A DNA stretch of 64,000 nt. Source: Actinomycetes bacterium (lineage in GTDB: Bacteria > Actinomycetota > Actinomycetes > Streptosporangiales > Streptosporangiaceae). The stretch spans positions 1 through 64,000 of the forward strand of contig JAJYTD010000012.1 of assembly GCA_021793235.1 (NCBI GenBank), given 5' to 3'. This document shows, piece by piece, positions 1-8,236 of this stretch; within the stretch, counting starts at the first letter, position 1; each line of letters begins with the position of its first letter. The notes beneath the pieces were generated by a model. It was not told the DNA's origin. It was given only the letters and a program-made list of their open reading frames with translations, and did no database searches. A program made the position numbers and the translations under genes.

Positions 1-25
1 GCGTGTGAACGTGGGGTGGTGGTGG

Positions 26-83
26 TGATCTTGGCGTTGTACACCCCTTGCGCGCCATTTCGAGGTGTGTAACGTCAAGATCA
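26..83. repeat. Imperfect 20-bp inverted repeat (58-bp hairpin element)
   Basis: The arms at 26-45 and 64-83 match at 17 of 20 positions and are separated by an 18-base loop. There is no T-run, so a classical terminator is unlikely. The rest of 1-287 shows no convincing gene. The element could be a terminator of an upstream gene outside the window or a dispersed palindromic repeat. Confidence 0.5.
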
Positions 84-287
84 GCGGTGTCTCCTCGCGG
101 GGCTACCGTTCCTGATGCCCGCGGCGTACAAGCCGGTCACCGCTGCGTACAGGCCGCTACTCCCGAAGCCCGGGATCTCTGCGTTGTCTCGACGGTGAGG
201 AGGGGAGCCGATGGCGTAAAGTGAAGGGACCGGGAATCACCATGCGCTGCTACGGGTAAGTGGCAGCGCTTTTGACTGTTTACGGAC

Positions 288-1559
288 GTGCGCATGACTG
301 ACGAAAGCCGATCGGGGGGCCGAGGCGGCTCCGGAGCTCGCAACCAAGGGGGGCACCGTTCGGGCGGTCCCGGTGGCCGAGGTGGTGGCAAGAGCGATCG
401 CTCCCGGTCGGGCTTTGGACGTGGGGGTGGAGAGCGCAGAGGCCACCGCGGAGGTGCAGGCCGGGGCGGCTCCGGATACGGGGGGTCCGGACAGGGGAAG
501 AGTCCCCGTGGCGATGACCGTTTCGGCGGTTCTGCGGGCCGAGGCGACCGCTCCGGTGGTGACGGCGGCGATCGGCGCCGCGAATGGTCGCGGGATCGGG
601 GAGAGGGCGGCGGACAGCGTGATCGCCAGGGCCGGGGAAAGGGAGACCGGAACTTCCGCTCTGGGGATCGCCGCTCCGGTGGGCGCTTCGACCGCGATCG
701 GCGTCAGCAGCGAAGTCAGGGGGACCGATCGGAACGGCAGCGCGACCCCAAGGACATCGCCCCGCAGCTCCCGGACGACGTCACTATCGGCCAGCTCGAC
801 CCCGAGGTCCGCAGAGAGCTCGGTACGCTTCCACGGACGCTGGCCGAGATGGTCGGGCGGCACCTGGTGATGGCGGGTCGGCTCCTCGATGATGACCCGG
901 AACAGGCCTATGAGCACGCCGCCTACGCTCGCCGCAAAGCGTCTCGAATGGGGGTGGTCCGCGAAGCGGCGGGGATCGCGGCCTACAGCATCGGCAAGTG
1001 GCAGGAAGCCCTGTCCGATCTGCGGGCGGCTCGCAGGATGACGGGTCGGCACAACCTTCTGCCGATCATCGCCGACTGTGAGCGGGGACTGGGGCGTCCT
1101 GAGCGTGCTTTGGAGATCGCGCGTGATCCCGCGGCTTCCGCGCTCGACACTGAGGACAGGGTCGAACTGCGGATCGTCGCCTCCGGTGCGCGCCGAGACC
1201 TCGGCCAACCGGACGCGGCTCTTGTGGAGCTCCAGGTGCCCGAGCTGAAGGAGCGCAGGGCCCGGCCCTGGGCGGCCCGCCTGTTCTACGCCTACGCTGA
1301 TGCGCTGCTGGAGCTGGGCCGTCGAGAAGATGCCCGCGAGTACTTCTCGCGTGCTTCCGCTGTTGACCGGGAGGGCGGGACCGACGCCGACGAGAGGCTG
1401 GCGGAGCTGGAGGGCGTTGAGATCGTCGATGCCGACGAGGACATTGTATGGACCGATGCCGAGGAACCGGAAGAACCCGAGGGACTTGAGGGGATGGGCA
1501 CGGGGAGCCCGGAGTCAAGGGCTTCAGCAGGCGGTGGCCAGCCGCGTGGCGACTCCTGA
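288..1559 (+). CDS. TPR-repeat protein with RG-rich disordered N-terminus
   Basis: The 423-residue product has two parts. Residues about 1-160 are almost entirely Gly, Arg, Ser, Asp and Gln in RGG/GGRG-like runs, which predicts a disordered, nucleic-acid-friendly arm. Residues about 175-385 are alpha-helical with TPR-like helix pairs (an AYEHAAYARRKASRMG-type pair, a YADALLELGRREDAREYFSRA pair near the end). The last 50 residues are very acidic. Homologues in actinomycetes are annotated as tetratricopeptide proteins of unknown role. A GTG start is used; an ATG two codons later at 294 is equally possible. The Nudix gene follows closely and may be co-transcribed. The function is not known. TPRs suggest protein-protein scaffolding and the RG arm suggests RNA or DNA contact, both as inference. 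Confidence 0.8.
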   Translation: MRMTDESRSGGRGGSGARNQGGHRSGGPGGRGGGKSDRSRSGFGRGGGERRGHRGGAGRGGSGYGGSGQGKSPRGDDRFGGSAGRGDRSGGDGGDRRREWSRDRGEGGGQRDRQGRGKGDRNFRSGDRRSGGRFDRDRRQQRSQGDRSERQRDPKDIAPQLPDDVTIGQLDPEVRRELGTLPRTLAEMVGRHLVMAGRLLDDDPEQAYEHAAYARRKASRMGVVREAAGIAAYSIGKWQEALSDLRAARRMTGRHNLLPIIADCERGLGRPERALEIARDPAASALDTEDRVELRIVASGARRDLGQPDAALVELQVPELKERRARPWAARLFYAYADALLELGRREDAREYFSRASAVDREGGTDADERLAELEGVEIVDADEDIVWTDAEEPEEPEGLEGMGTGSPESRASAGGGQPRGDS

Positions 1560-1621
1560 AGGATGCGTGCGCTGGCACGCGAAGAAATGGGCCGATGGGG
1601 CCGGATCGGGAAGGAGTCCCT

Positions 1622-2095
1622 GTGCCCGGCGCCGATGAGGCCCCGCCAGTAGGCCCGGCCCTGCCGTTGAACGGGGCGACCGTGCTCCTCGGTCGGCTCC
1701 CCGCGCGCTATGACTCGGTGGTCTGCCTGCTCTTCGCGGGCACCCGGCCCGTCTTGGTGCGCAACCGCGACCGGGCGTGGGAGTTTCCCGGCGGGCACGC
1801 CGAGACGGGCGAGGACATCGAGGCCACGGCCCGGAGGGAAGCCCGTGAGGAGGCCGGAGCGGAACTCGGTGATGTGCACATCGACGGACATTACGTGCTG
1901 GCGGATGGGCATACCACCGTCGTTACGCATGCGCAGGTGGCTTCCTGCCGACCGCTCACAGGCGAGTTCGAGACTGTCGAGGTCCGTGCGTTCGACCGGC
2001 TGCCCGAAGAGGAGCTGTCCTGGGACGATGGGCTCTACACGCATCTGCTGCGGGCTATCGGGCTGCCGGGGGCGCCGGAGGTCTCGCGGGACTGA
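1622..2095 (+). CDS. Nudix hydrolase
   Basis: Residues about 58-80 form a complete Nudix box, G-x5-E-x7-R-E-A-x-E-E-A-G, so the fold and the metal-dependent diphosphate hydrolysis are well supported; the substrate is not. Upstream of the box is the usual strand pair (SVVCLLFAG, PVLVRNRD) that leads into WEFPGGH. The GTG at 1622 is preferred because AAGGAG at 1611-1616 is spaced five bases before it; an ATG at 1595 would add nine residues. The gene ends 5 bases before a clear terminator, so it is the last gene of its transcript. Small standalone Nudix proteins of this size often clean up oxidised nucleotides or NDP-sugars, but nothing here selects one. Confidence 0.88.
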   Translation: MPGADEAPPVGPALPLNGATVLLGRLPARYDSVVCLLFAGTRPVLVRNRDRAWEFPGGHAETGEDIEATARREAREEAGAELGDVHIDGHYVLADGHTTVVTHAQVASCRPLTGEFETVEVRAFDRLPEEELSWDDGLYTHLLRAIGLPGAPEVSRD

Positions 2096-2099
2096 AAAG

Positions 2100-2153
2100 A
2101 GCCGGGGCCTGTGCACCGCGTGCCATTGGGGCGTGCCCGCGCCCCGGCTTTTT
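2100..2153 (+). terminator. Rho-independent terminator after the Nudix gene
   Basis: AGCCGGGGC (2100-2108) pairs with GCCCCGGCT (2141-2149) and is followed by a T-run. This is one of the few hairpins in the window with the classical U tract. Confidence 0.85.
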
Positions 2154-2190
2154 GACTTTCCTCCCCATGGCTGAAGCCGGGCATTGCGCC
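2152..2190 (-). repeat. Hairpin repeat copy A (IS200/IS605-end-like)
   Basis: This 39-base stretch matches the reverse complement of 4921-4959 at about 31 of 39 positions without gaps. The shared core is GGCTGAAGCCGGG preceded by TTGACTT and a C-rich run. Sequences of this form (hairpin, then GGAAGTCAA) are typical of right ends of IS200/IS605-family elements and the 3' end of TnpB guide RNAs. No transposase or TnpB gene lies beside it, so it is a solo end or relic. The family link is from memory of such ends, not from a search. Confidence 0.5.
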
Positions 2191-2205
2191 GCTGGAAAAC
2201 CCAGA

Positions 2206-3201
2206 TCAGTCCGTGCCCTCTGCGGCCGAACGCCGCTGGTCTACGGCGACGCGATCGAGCCAGTGTGTGATACCCGCAACGTTGCTCTCCACCCCGCTCA
2301 AGAGATCCATGACTTTGGCCGCCTCGGCGGAAGCATCGGCGGGCATCGCCCGGTAGCGGCCGAGTACGTGGTCGCGCACCATCGCCACCGCATGGTCGAG
2401 ATCAGCGGTGTCGGCGTGGGCAGAGCGGACGGTCTCCACCCACGCGTGCAGCTCCTCGCCCGCCCGCGTGATCGTTTCCTCGACCGTACTGACCGCTCCG
2501 AAGTGGGAGAACATCAGGCGCTGCGGGGCGATGTCACTGAACAACCGCAGTGAGGCGAGCGCCGCGTCGAAGTCGAAATCCGGCGGAGGTGTGGCCGGGC
2601 GGACATCACCGGTGTGGGGATTGTAGACGCCCAGGGCGTCGCCGACATAGAGATCGCCGGTCGCGGAGTCGACGAGCCCGACGTGGTGCTTGGCGTGGCC
2701 GGGCGAGTAGTGGGTGACGAGTCGGCGTCCGGCGCCGAGGTCGACCTCGCCTGTTTCAGCCACCGAGCGTATGCGGGACGCCTCCGTGGGCCGCATTTCA
2801 CCGAAGAGCATGTCGAGCCGGTCACCCCACACCATGCGGGCGCTGCGCATGAGACGCGTGGGATCAGCCAGGTGGCGGGCGCCGCGTTCGTGGACAACGA
2901 TCTCGGCAGCGGGGAACATCCGTGCGATATCGCCGACCCCCCCGGCGTGATCGAGATGGATGTGGGTGACCACGATGGTGGCCAGATCCCGGGCTTCGAC
3001 GCCGAGCGCAGCCAGCCCGTCACGCAGCACTTCGGCAGACCCCGCGGTTCCGACCTCGATGACGCAGGGGCGTTCGGTGCGGATCAAGTAACTCGACGTG
3101 ATACCGGGATAGCCGGCCATGCGGGTGTCGATGGCGAAGACCTGGCTGCCCAGAGGAGTGATCCCACTGGGCAGCTCGGTCGCGTCCACTCCGTCGTGCA
3201 C
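2206..3201 (-). CDS. MBL-fold metallo-hydrolase
   Basis: The 331-residue protein has the metallo-beta-lactamase signature THIHLDHAGG (His80, His82, Asp84, His85), a third-motif His at YSPGHAKHH (His169), the bridging Asp in VGDAL (Asp188) and a final His in MFSHFG (His233). This is a full set of dinuclear Zn ligands. It most resembles the glyoxalase-II-like, single-domain soluble hydrolases; the substrate cannot be told. The GTG start at 3201 has AAGGAG eight bases before it. It stands alone, divergent from the SSB-like gene. The C-terminal 90 residues are helical and family-specific. Confidence 0.85.
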   Translation of the reverse strand: MHDGVDATELPSGITPLGSQVFAIDTRMAGYPGITSSYLIRTERPCVIEVGTAGSAEVLRDGLAALGVEARDLATIVVTHIHLDHAGGVGDIARMFPAAEIVVHERGARHLADPTRLMRSARMVWGDRLDMLFGEMRPTEASRIRSVAETGEVDLGAGRRLVTHYSPGHAKHHVGLVDSATGDLYVGDALGVYNPHTGDVRPATPPPDFDFDAALASLRLFSDIAPQRLMFSHFGAVSTVEETITRAGEELHAWVETVRSAHADTADLDHAVAMVRDHVLGRYRAMPADASAEAAKVMDLLSGVESNVAGITHWLDRVAVDQRRSAAEGTD

Positions 3202-3439
3202 TGCTTCGTCTCCTTGTCTTCCCGCTGGTGTTCACCGGGGGAATCGAATCTATTCCACCGGGTCCGGCGAGGCGTAGGCGGGGCGTGGTCCGCGTCCGGG
3301 AGGCGAGGGGGTGGGTTGTCCACAGCCGCGAAATCGGGCTTTCGGTGCGGAGCCGGTCCCGCAGATCCTGGAATAGCCTGACCGGCCCTTCGAAATCCGC
3401 GGCCGGGCTTACCGAGATCCTCACGCTGGGAGGAACAGC

Positions 3440-3886
3440 ATGCACGATCCGTCCACCGCATCCGTCACGGGCGGCCGAGTACCCGTCGCAGTCCCCACCC
3501 CCCGTAGCAAGCGTGTGCACGACCGCACCGGTCACCATAACGAGGTCGTCCTCGCTGGCCGGGTGACTGCAGAGCCCGCCGTTCGCGAATTGCCCAGCGG
3601 TGATCATCTGATCACCTGGCGAATCTCGATCACTAGGCCCCCCGAGGAACAGCGGCCGAACCAGCCTGCCGATCCGATCACCTGTGTCAGCTTCCAAGCA
3701 TCGATGGAGGAGGACACGCGCGGCTGGCGGATCGGAGACGTCGTCCAGGTGACCGGTGCGCTGCGGCGCCGTTTCTGGCGTTCGCAGAACGGGTCGGCCA
3801 GTGTGATCGAGGTCGAGGCGAAAGCCGTACGGCGGATCGGCCGCACCGTGAGCCCGGTTCGAGGGCCGGATCACCAGCCGAGCTGA
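3440..3886 (+). CDS. Single-stranded DNA-binding protein-like (OB fold)
   Basis: The 148-residue protein has the SSB-type OB-fold order: NEVVLAGRVTAEPAVRELPSGD near residue 34, ITWRISITRP, a WRIGDVVQVTGALRRRFW strand-turn-strand, then SVIEVEAKAVRRIG. It lacks the long Gly/Pro tail and acidic DDDIPF tip of the main SSB, so it is a second, short SSB paralogue. These are common in actinomycetes, where the second SSB has a role in sporulation-stage chromosome segregation; that role here is inference. GGAGGA precedes the ATG. Its last 16 bases overlap the 3' end of the opposite-strand HAD gene. Confidence 0.8.
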   Translation: MHDPSTASVTGGRVPVAVPTPRSKRVHDRTGHHNEVVLAGRVTAEPAVRELPSGDHLITWRISITRPPEEQRPNQPADPITCVSFQASMEEDTRGWRIGDVVQVTGALRRRFWRSQNGSASVIEVEAKAVRRIGRTVSPVRGPDHQPS

Positions 3887-4878
3887 GCCAGCGCGGTTTC
3901 GGCCGCAGGCGGTGCTTTTGCGGTGTGCGGAGCGGCCCAGGCGGCGCCGCACACCGCGCGCAGGCCGTCGAGCCGGTCGCCCTCTCCGCTGAGCTCGACC
4001 CGGCCGTCGCAAAGCGCGGCAGTCCAGCCCCCGCAGTGTGCGCCGACCGAGTCGATCCTGGTCTCGGGGTGGGCCTGGTTCATCCCTGCCAGGTCCCACC
4101 CCAGGTAGGCGGGGCGCGAATGCGGGGGAGCGGCGACCAGTTCGGCGGGCCTCGTTACACCGGAGAGCACCAGCATGCTCGCGGTGTTATGTGCTGTGGC
4201 CCCCTCGATGTCGGTGTCGAGCCGGTCGCCGACCACGAGCGGCGCTCTCGCGCCGGTGCGCAGAATGCCTTCCGCATGCAGCGGGAGTTCGGGTTTGCCG
4301 GCCACGATCGGCTCTTGGCCGGTGGCGTTGGCGATCACCCGGGAGAAAGAGCCGTTACCCGGGAGGATTCCGCGGTCCATGGGAGCGGTAGCGTCGTTGT
4401 TGCTGGTGATGAACAGTGCTCCTCGGGAGACCGCGAGAGCTCCTTCGACGATCAGGTCATAGCCCAGCCGCGGCGAGTATCCCTGAACGACCGCGACCGG
4501 TTGTTCGGCGGCCACCGATACCGGGCGCATACCCATGTCGCGCAGCGCGATGCGTAGACCGGTGTCGCCCACGACCAGCACCGGCGATCCCGCAGGGAAC
4601 CGGTCGGCGACCAGCCGGGCGGCGGCTTCGGCTGAGGTCACTACATCGCGGGCGGCGGCGGCCACGCCCATCGCGGTCAGCCGCTCGGCGATCGCGGCGG
4701 GGGTGCGCGAGGAGTTGTTGGTCACGAACGCCACCCGCATCCCGGCGGCGCGGGCTTTGTCGATCGCTTCGGGAGCGGCGGGAACGGCGCTGGAGCCGAT
4801 GTAGACGACACCGTCGAGATCGAGCAGGGCCGTGTCGTAGACGGTGTTCAGTGGACGGCTGGAGGCGAGGAGAGTCAT
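3871..4878 (-). CDS. HAD-IIA (NagD-like) phosphatase
   Basis: The protein is about 335 residues. Motif I LLDLDGVVY (nucleophile Asp20, acid Asp22), motif II VTNNSSRTP, Lys in VAGKPELP and motif IV VVGDRLDTDIEGA make a complete HAD active site. The cap-type and the TNNSSRTP motif place it with the NagD / p-nitrophenylphosphatase-like branch, which acts on sugar phosphates and nucleotides; the natural substrate is not known. I start at 4878 because GGAG lies five bases before it; an in-frame ATG at 4890 is the alternative. The C-terminal 80 residues go past the catalytic domain and are a lineage-specific extension. Its 3' end is shared (16 bases) with the convergent SSB-like gene. Confidence 0.87.
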   Translation of the reverse strand: MTLLASSRPLNTVYDTALLDLDGVVYIGSSAVPAAPEAIDKARAAGMRVAFVTNNSSRTPAAIAERLTAMGVAAAARDVVTSAEAAARLVADRFPAGSPVLVVGDTGLRIALRDMGMRPVSVAAEQPVAVVQGYSPRLGYDLIVEGALAVSRGALFITSNNDATAPMDRGILPGNGSFSRVIANATGQEPIVAGKPELPLHAEGILRTGARAPLVVGDRLDTDIEGATAHNTASMLVLSGVTRPAELVAAPPHSRPAYLGWDLAGMNQAHPETRIDSVGAHCGGWTAALCDGRVELSGEGDRLDGLRAVCGAAWAAPHTAKAPPAAETALAQLGW

Positions 4879-4920
4879 ACGCTCCGTCATCTGTCGTGTG
4901 GCGGTTGAGTAGGTGCTAGC

Positions 4921-4960
4921 GGTGCAGCCCCCGGCTTCAGCCGTGGGGGAGGAAGTCAAC
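4921..4960 (+). repeat. Hairpin repeat copy B (IS200/IS605-end-like)
   Basis: CCCCCGGCTTCAGCCGTGGGGG at 4928-4949 folds into a stem with a single bulged T and is followed by AGGAAGTCAA. It is an inverted partner of the copy at 2152-2190. It lies between the HAD and DUF1015 genes and overlaps the DUF1015 stop codon by five bases. No transposase is associated. Confidence 0.55.
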
Positions 4961-6308
4961 TGTCGAAGACGCGCAGTACGAGTCCCGTGCGCGGCTTTGG
5001 GCCGAAAGACGTCGATTTGCGCGGGGTGAGTTCGCCTTGTTCGGCCACGGCATAGACGTCCTCGACCTTCAGCGGCGGAAGCACGACGGCGCAGTCGCGC
5101 CCTGGGCGCAGGGCCGCCAGCGCTTCGGCTGGGTCGTCGTGCACCAGATGTACGCGGTCGTCGCCGACACCCCACACCGAGAGGAGTTCTTCGAGCGCGG
5201 CGGTGGGCAGTGCCCGCCAAACGGGGGAGCGCCCGGGTGCGGCCACGGCGGTCAAGCCCCGCAGCAGGTACGTGGCGCCGGGGTCGGTACCGGGGCCTGC
5301 GGTCCCGGCCAGGAGTAGAGCAGGGCCGTCGGCTGCGGCCCTGCGCAGCCGGCGGTCGGCCGCCCGCAACCCGTGCGGTAGGTAAGCGGGGGAGGGCAGC
5401 CGCTCGACGTCGGCCACCGATGACGCGGCGCGGGCCGCCGCGTGGACGTCCAGGTCACGCAGTACCCGGTGGATCGCGCCCACCCGGGGAGGCGAGGAGT
5501 CGGAATCGACGAGTAGCGCCAGGCCATGGTCCCATGGCCCAGGGCTGTCCTGCCGGTCCCGCAACCGCTGGTAGGCCGCGTAGCGGTGGTGGCCGTCAGC
5601 GATGAGCGCCGTTCGGGTGGCCAGGTCGGCGGCGATCTCGGAGTGGATGTCGGGTTCGTCGATGGCCCAGAGCCGATGCGCCATACCGTCGTCGGTGACT
5701 GTGTCCACCAAGGGGGGTGTTCCGGCCTCGGCGGCCGCGTCTGTGGCTTGAGCGGCCGCACCGCGCCCCGCACCCGTGCCGCCGCGGTACAGGAGGAAGA
5801 TCGGTTCCAGGTTGGCTCGGGCGGCCGCCATCAGTTCGGCTCGGTCGGCGACCAGGTCGGGGGCGACGTCCTCGTGGGGGCGGACGGCCGGGTTGCCGTG
5901 CGCGGGCAGGCGCAGCGCTCCGATCAGCCCGCGCTGCCGCAGGCCGCCAGGGGAGGTCTGCTCGTAGACATAGAGCACGGGAACGGGGTCGCGCACCAGT
6001 ATCCCGTCGTTGATCCACCTGCGCAGTGTGCCGGCGGCCGCGGCATAGCGGTCCTGTCCGAAACCGGGCGGCTCCGTGTCTTTGGCGGTGTCGCGGGCTG
6101 CTGCGGGAGGCGCGGTGAGGCGGGCGGCGTTGTGGGGCTCAGCCCGCATCAGGTCAAAGACGGAGGCGGCGTCGAGGACATCGTAGGGCGGGACAAGAGC
6201 GAGAGCGAGGTTGAAGGAGTCGATGAGGGGCCGCGCGTCAGAGGCCGCATAGCGCAGGCCGCGAAACGGCGCCAACTCCAGTGCGTCCCTGCCCGCTTCT
6301 CTCTCCAC
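4956..6308 (-). CDS. DUF1015 family protein
   Basis: A 450-residue protein matching the DUF1015 (COG4198) pattern: APFRGLRYA near the N-terminus, VPPYDVLDAAS, a mid-region LIADGHHRYAAYQRLRD (the hallmark DGHHRYxA motif, about residue 240-256), and VHDDPAEALAAL near the end. The family is widespread and has no firmly established biochemistry; it has been described as a HipA-like or serine-kinase-related fold in annotations. The start is GTG at 6308 without an obvious ribosome site. The stop codon lies inside the repeat at 4921-4960. It may form a unit with the HAD gene downstream, since only the repeat separates them. Confidence 0.82.
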   Translation of the reverse strand: MEREAGRDALELAPFRGLRYAASDARPLIDSFNLALALVPPYDVLDAASVFDLMRAEPHNAARLTAPPAAARDTAKDTEPPGFGQDRYAAAAGTLRRWINDGILVRDPVPVLYVYEQTSPGGLRQRGLIGALRLPAHGNPAVRPHEDVAPDLVADRAELMAAARANLEPIFLLYRGGTGAGRGAAAQATDAAAEAGTPPLVDTVTDDGMAHRLWAIDEPDIHSEIAADLATRTALIADGHHRYAAYQRLRDRQDSPGPWDHGLALLVDSDSSPPRVGAIHRVLRDLDVHAAARAASSVADVERLPSPAYLPHGLRAADRRLRRAAADGPALLLAGTAGPGTDPGATYLLRGLTAVAAPGRSPVWRALPTAALEELLSVWGVGDDRVHLVHDDPAEALAALRPGRDCAVVLPPLKVEDVYAVAEQGELTPRKSTSFGPKPRTGLVLRVFDS

Positions 6309-6359
6309 GCTGGAACGATACCCGCTGAGAACGGTCGGGCCGGGCGCCGGGCGCCTCCT

Positions 6360-6710
6360 TTACAGCAGCTTGCGCATGCGCATCAGGTCGCTGAAGCTCG
6401 CGTCGATCTTCACCCGCCCGGAGAACATCGCCTTGGCGAAGTCCATCCGGTCTTCGGCGAGCTCGACAAGGTCGTCACTGGAGACGGTGATACGGACCTG
6501 GGCGCGCTCGGCGGGCGCGTCGGCGGCCCGGGAGGCGACGTCCGCCAACCCGTTCGAGGTGAGCCGCATGTCGAACACGGTGCCCAGATCACGTGCCGTG
6601 ACGCTGACAGTGCGCTCTACGAGGTGCTTGCGCCGGTCCGCCTCGTCCACTCTCATGATCCGGTCGGACACTTTGCTGATCGCCGCCCGGCATTCTTCAA
6701 CGCTGGCCAT
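6360..6710 (-). CDS. SCP2 sterol-binding-fold protein
   Basis: About 116 residues. The pattern HLVERTVSVTARDLGTVF, then VRITVSSDDLVELAEDRMDF, then AMFSGRVKIDASFSDLMRMRKLL is the SCP2 fold ending: a hydrophobic-cavity protein with the GxxKxxGD-like strand replaced by GRVKIDAS. SCP2 proteins bind lipids or acyl groups; the ligand here is unknown. I start at ATG 6710; a second ATG three codons upstream at 6719 is possible. The DUF1015 gene follows on the same strand, 51 bases on, so they may be one transcript. Confidence 0.72.
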   Translation of the reverse strand: MASVEECRAAISKVSDRIMRVDEADRRKHLVERTVSVTARDLGTVFDMRLTSNGLADVASRAADAPAERAQVRITVSSDDLVELAEDRMDFAKAMFSGRVKIDASFSDLMRMRKLL

Positions 6711-6922
6711 GGGAACCATCATGCCGCAGAGTGCGTTCCGGTATCGGATCGGCGTGCCGCCGCATCGACCGCAGTCCGTGCCCGGCCGTTTCGGGGAACG
6801 GGATCCGCCATCCGGCCGAAGCGGGAACACCTGCCCGGCAACACCGGTAGCGTTGACGGCTGTACCCCTCACCTCGCGGTGGACACCGGTCTTTCAGTAC
6901 GTTCAGCAAGGAGTACACCACC

Positions 6923-7732
6923 ATGATCGTCGACGCGGTGCGCACCTATCTCGATGCGGCCAGCGGCCTCACGGAGTTGACGCGCAAGCGCGCCGTCACG
7001 GCGGCCAAGGCGCTGCTGAGGGCGGGTGGCGACCGCTCCGATGGCGTGGCCGCCCAGTTCCGGGCTTCGGTCGAACCGACCGCGGAGGGCGCGGAAGGGC
7101 CGACTGCCGCCCCGCGAGTCGGACGCGGGATCCAGACGCTGGCCACCGAACTGATCGAGACCAACAGGGCCAACCGCGACGCGCTGAACGATCTCGTGGA
7201 AGCCGAGGTCGAGCGTGTCCTGGAACGGCTCGACCTTGTTCGCAGGGACGACTACGACCGGCTTGCCCGCCGGGTCGCGGAGCTGGAGCGCCGACTGGCG
7301 AACCTGCATGCTCCCGCCCGTGGCACCGCGGCCCCGACTGTCCGCGGTGCAGGAGAACCGACCGCGGCGGCTGCGGAAGAGAACGCAGAGGAGTCAGGCG
7401 CGACCGAGGCGCCCGCGGAGCCGGCCGCGCACCCCCGTGAACCCGCCCCCGCGGACACGCGGAAACAGACCGAAGGGGCCGCGTCGCAGGAGGCGGCCGG
7501 GGGCGGCCGGGGGGCGATTCCGGCGGTCACCGCAGAAGCGCCGCCTGAGGGGGCCGACCCGGCCGCCGACACTCCGCAGAGTGAGGCGGGTACCCAGCAG
7601 AAGGCCGGAAGCCGATCGGCCAAGACGAAGTCCGGTGGCGCACGTCCGCGCTCTACCGCCAAAGGCGGCACCAAGCGTTCCGGGAGCCGGGGTAAGGGCA
7701 GCACGTCAGCAAAGAAGAGCGAGCCGAGCTAG
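6923..7732 (+). CDS. UbiK/BMFP-like coiled-coil protein with lysine-rich histone-like tail
   Basis: The 269-residue protein opens with a helical segment (VDAVRTYLDAASGLTELTRKRA). Then residues about 78-125 carry ATELIETNRANRDALNDLVE and LVRRDDYDRLARRVAELERR, the trimeric coiled-coil pattern of the BMFP/UbiK or phasin-like families. Residues 130-225 are Ala/Pro/Glu-rich linker. The last 45 residues are Lys/Arg/Ser/Gly-rich in AKT/KSGG/TAKGGTKRSGS units, like histone H1 or Hup tails. AAGGAG is nine bases before the ATG. UbiK-type proteins bind membranes and lipids, while such tails bind DNA; having both is unusual. Function is not established. Confidence 0.75.
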   Translation: MIVDAVRTYLDAASGLTELTRKRAVTAAKALLRAGGDRSDGVAAQFRASVEPTAEGAEGPTAAPRVGRGIQTLATELIETNRANRDALNDLVEAEVERVLERLDLVRRDDYDRLARRVAELERRLANLHAPARGTAAPTVRGAGEPTAAAAEENAEESGATEAPAEPAAHPREPAPADTRKQTEGAASQEAAGGGRGAIPAVTAEAPPEGADPAADTPQSEAGTQQKAGSRSAKTKSGGARPRSTAKGGTKRSGSRGKGSTSAKKSEPS

Positions 7733-7806
7733 ATTGGGCCGATCCGGATTCAGCGGGCCCGGAAGTCTCGGTCGCAGGTGGTTCGGAAAGGAGCGGGTGC
7801 GCGGAC

Positions 7807-8034
7807 ATGGACACGGAGCCGGGCGGGGTACCGGGAGACTCCGCAGCAGAAGACGAGGCCGCAGCCGGTGTGGCCGAGCGCACCGCGGAGGGCACCCGGC
7901 AGCGCCTGGCCTCTCTGGCAGACCTGCCCACTGCCGACCACGTCGCCGTTTTCGACGCGCTGCACCGCGACCTCTCCGGTGTCCTGGCCGCTTTGGACCG
8001 GGAGGAGACCTCGGCGGAGCGCGGCTCCGGGTGA
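7807..8034 (+). CDS. Small conserved hypothetical protein
   Basis: A 75-residue acidic protein, with a disordered Glu/Ala-rich first half and a single predicted amphipathic helix pair (LADLPTADHVAVFDALHRDL, then SGVLAALDREE). It follows the coiled-coil gene by 74 bases on the same strand and precedes tlyA. Codon use is GC3-rich like its neighbours, which supports coding. Similar tiny proteins sit upstream of tlyA in related actinomycetes. No function can be assigned. GGAG lies 13 bases before the ATG, a long spacing, so the start is uncertain. Confidence 0.6.
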   Translation: MDTEPGGVPGDSAAEDEAAAGVAERTAEGTRQRLASLADLPTADHVAVFDALHRDLSGVLAALDREETSAERGSG

Positions 8035-8236
8035 GCGGCGGCCGGGTCGGTGCGGGCGGAGACCGTTGAGTGAGGGAGGATGGCGCGGACTGGGGCGGCT
8101 CCTCGTCTCGGCCTCCTTGCGAGTCGCGTTCTCGGCCAAGGGGCACATGGTGCGGCTCTGGCGTATGGCCGCCGGAGGCGCCGACTTTCCCGGCCTCGGG
8201 TGCCGCCCGGTGCCGGGCGCTCAGGTCGGCCTTGAG

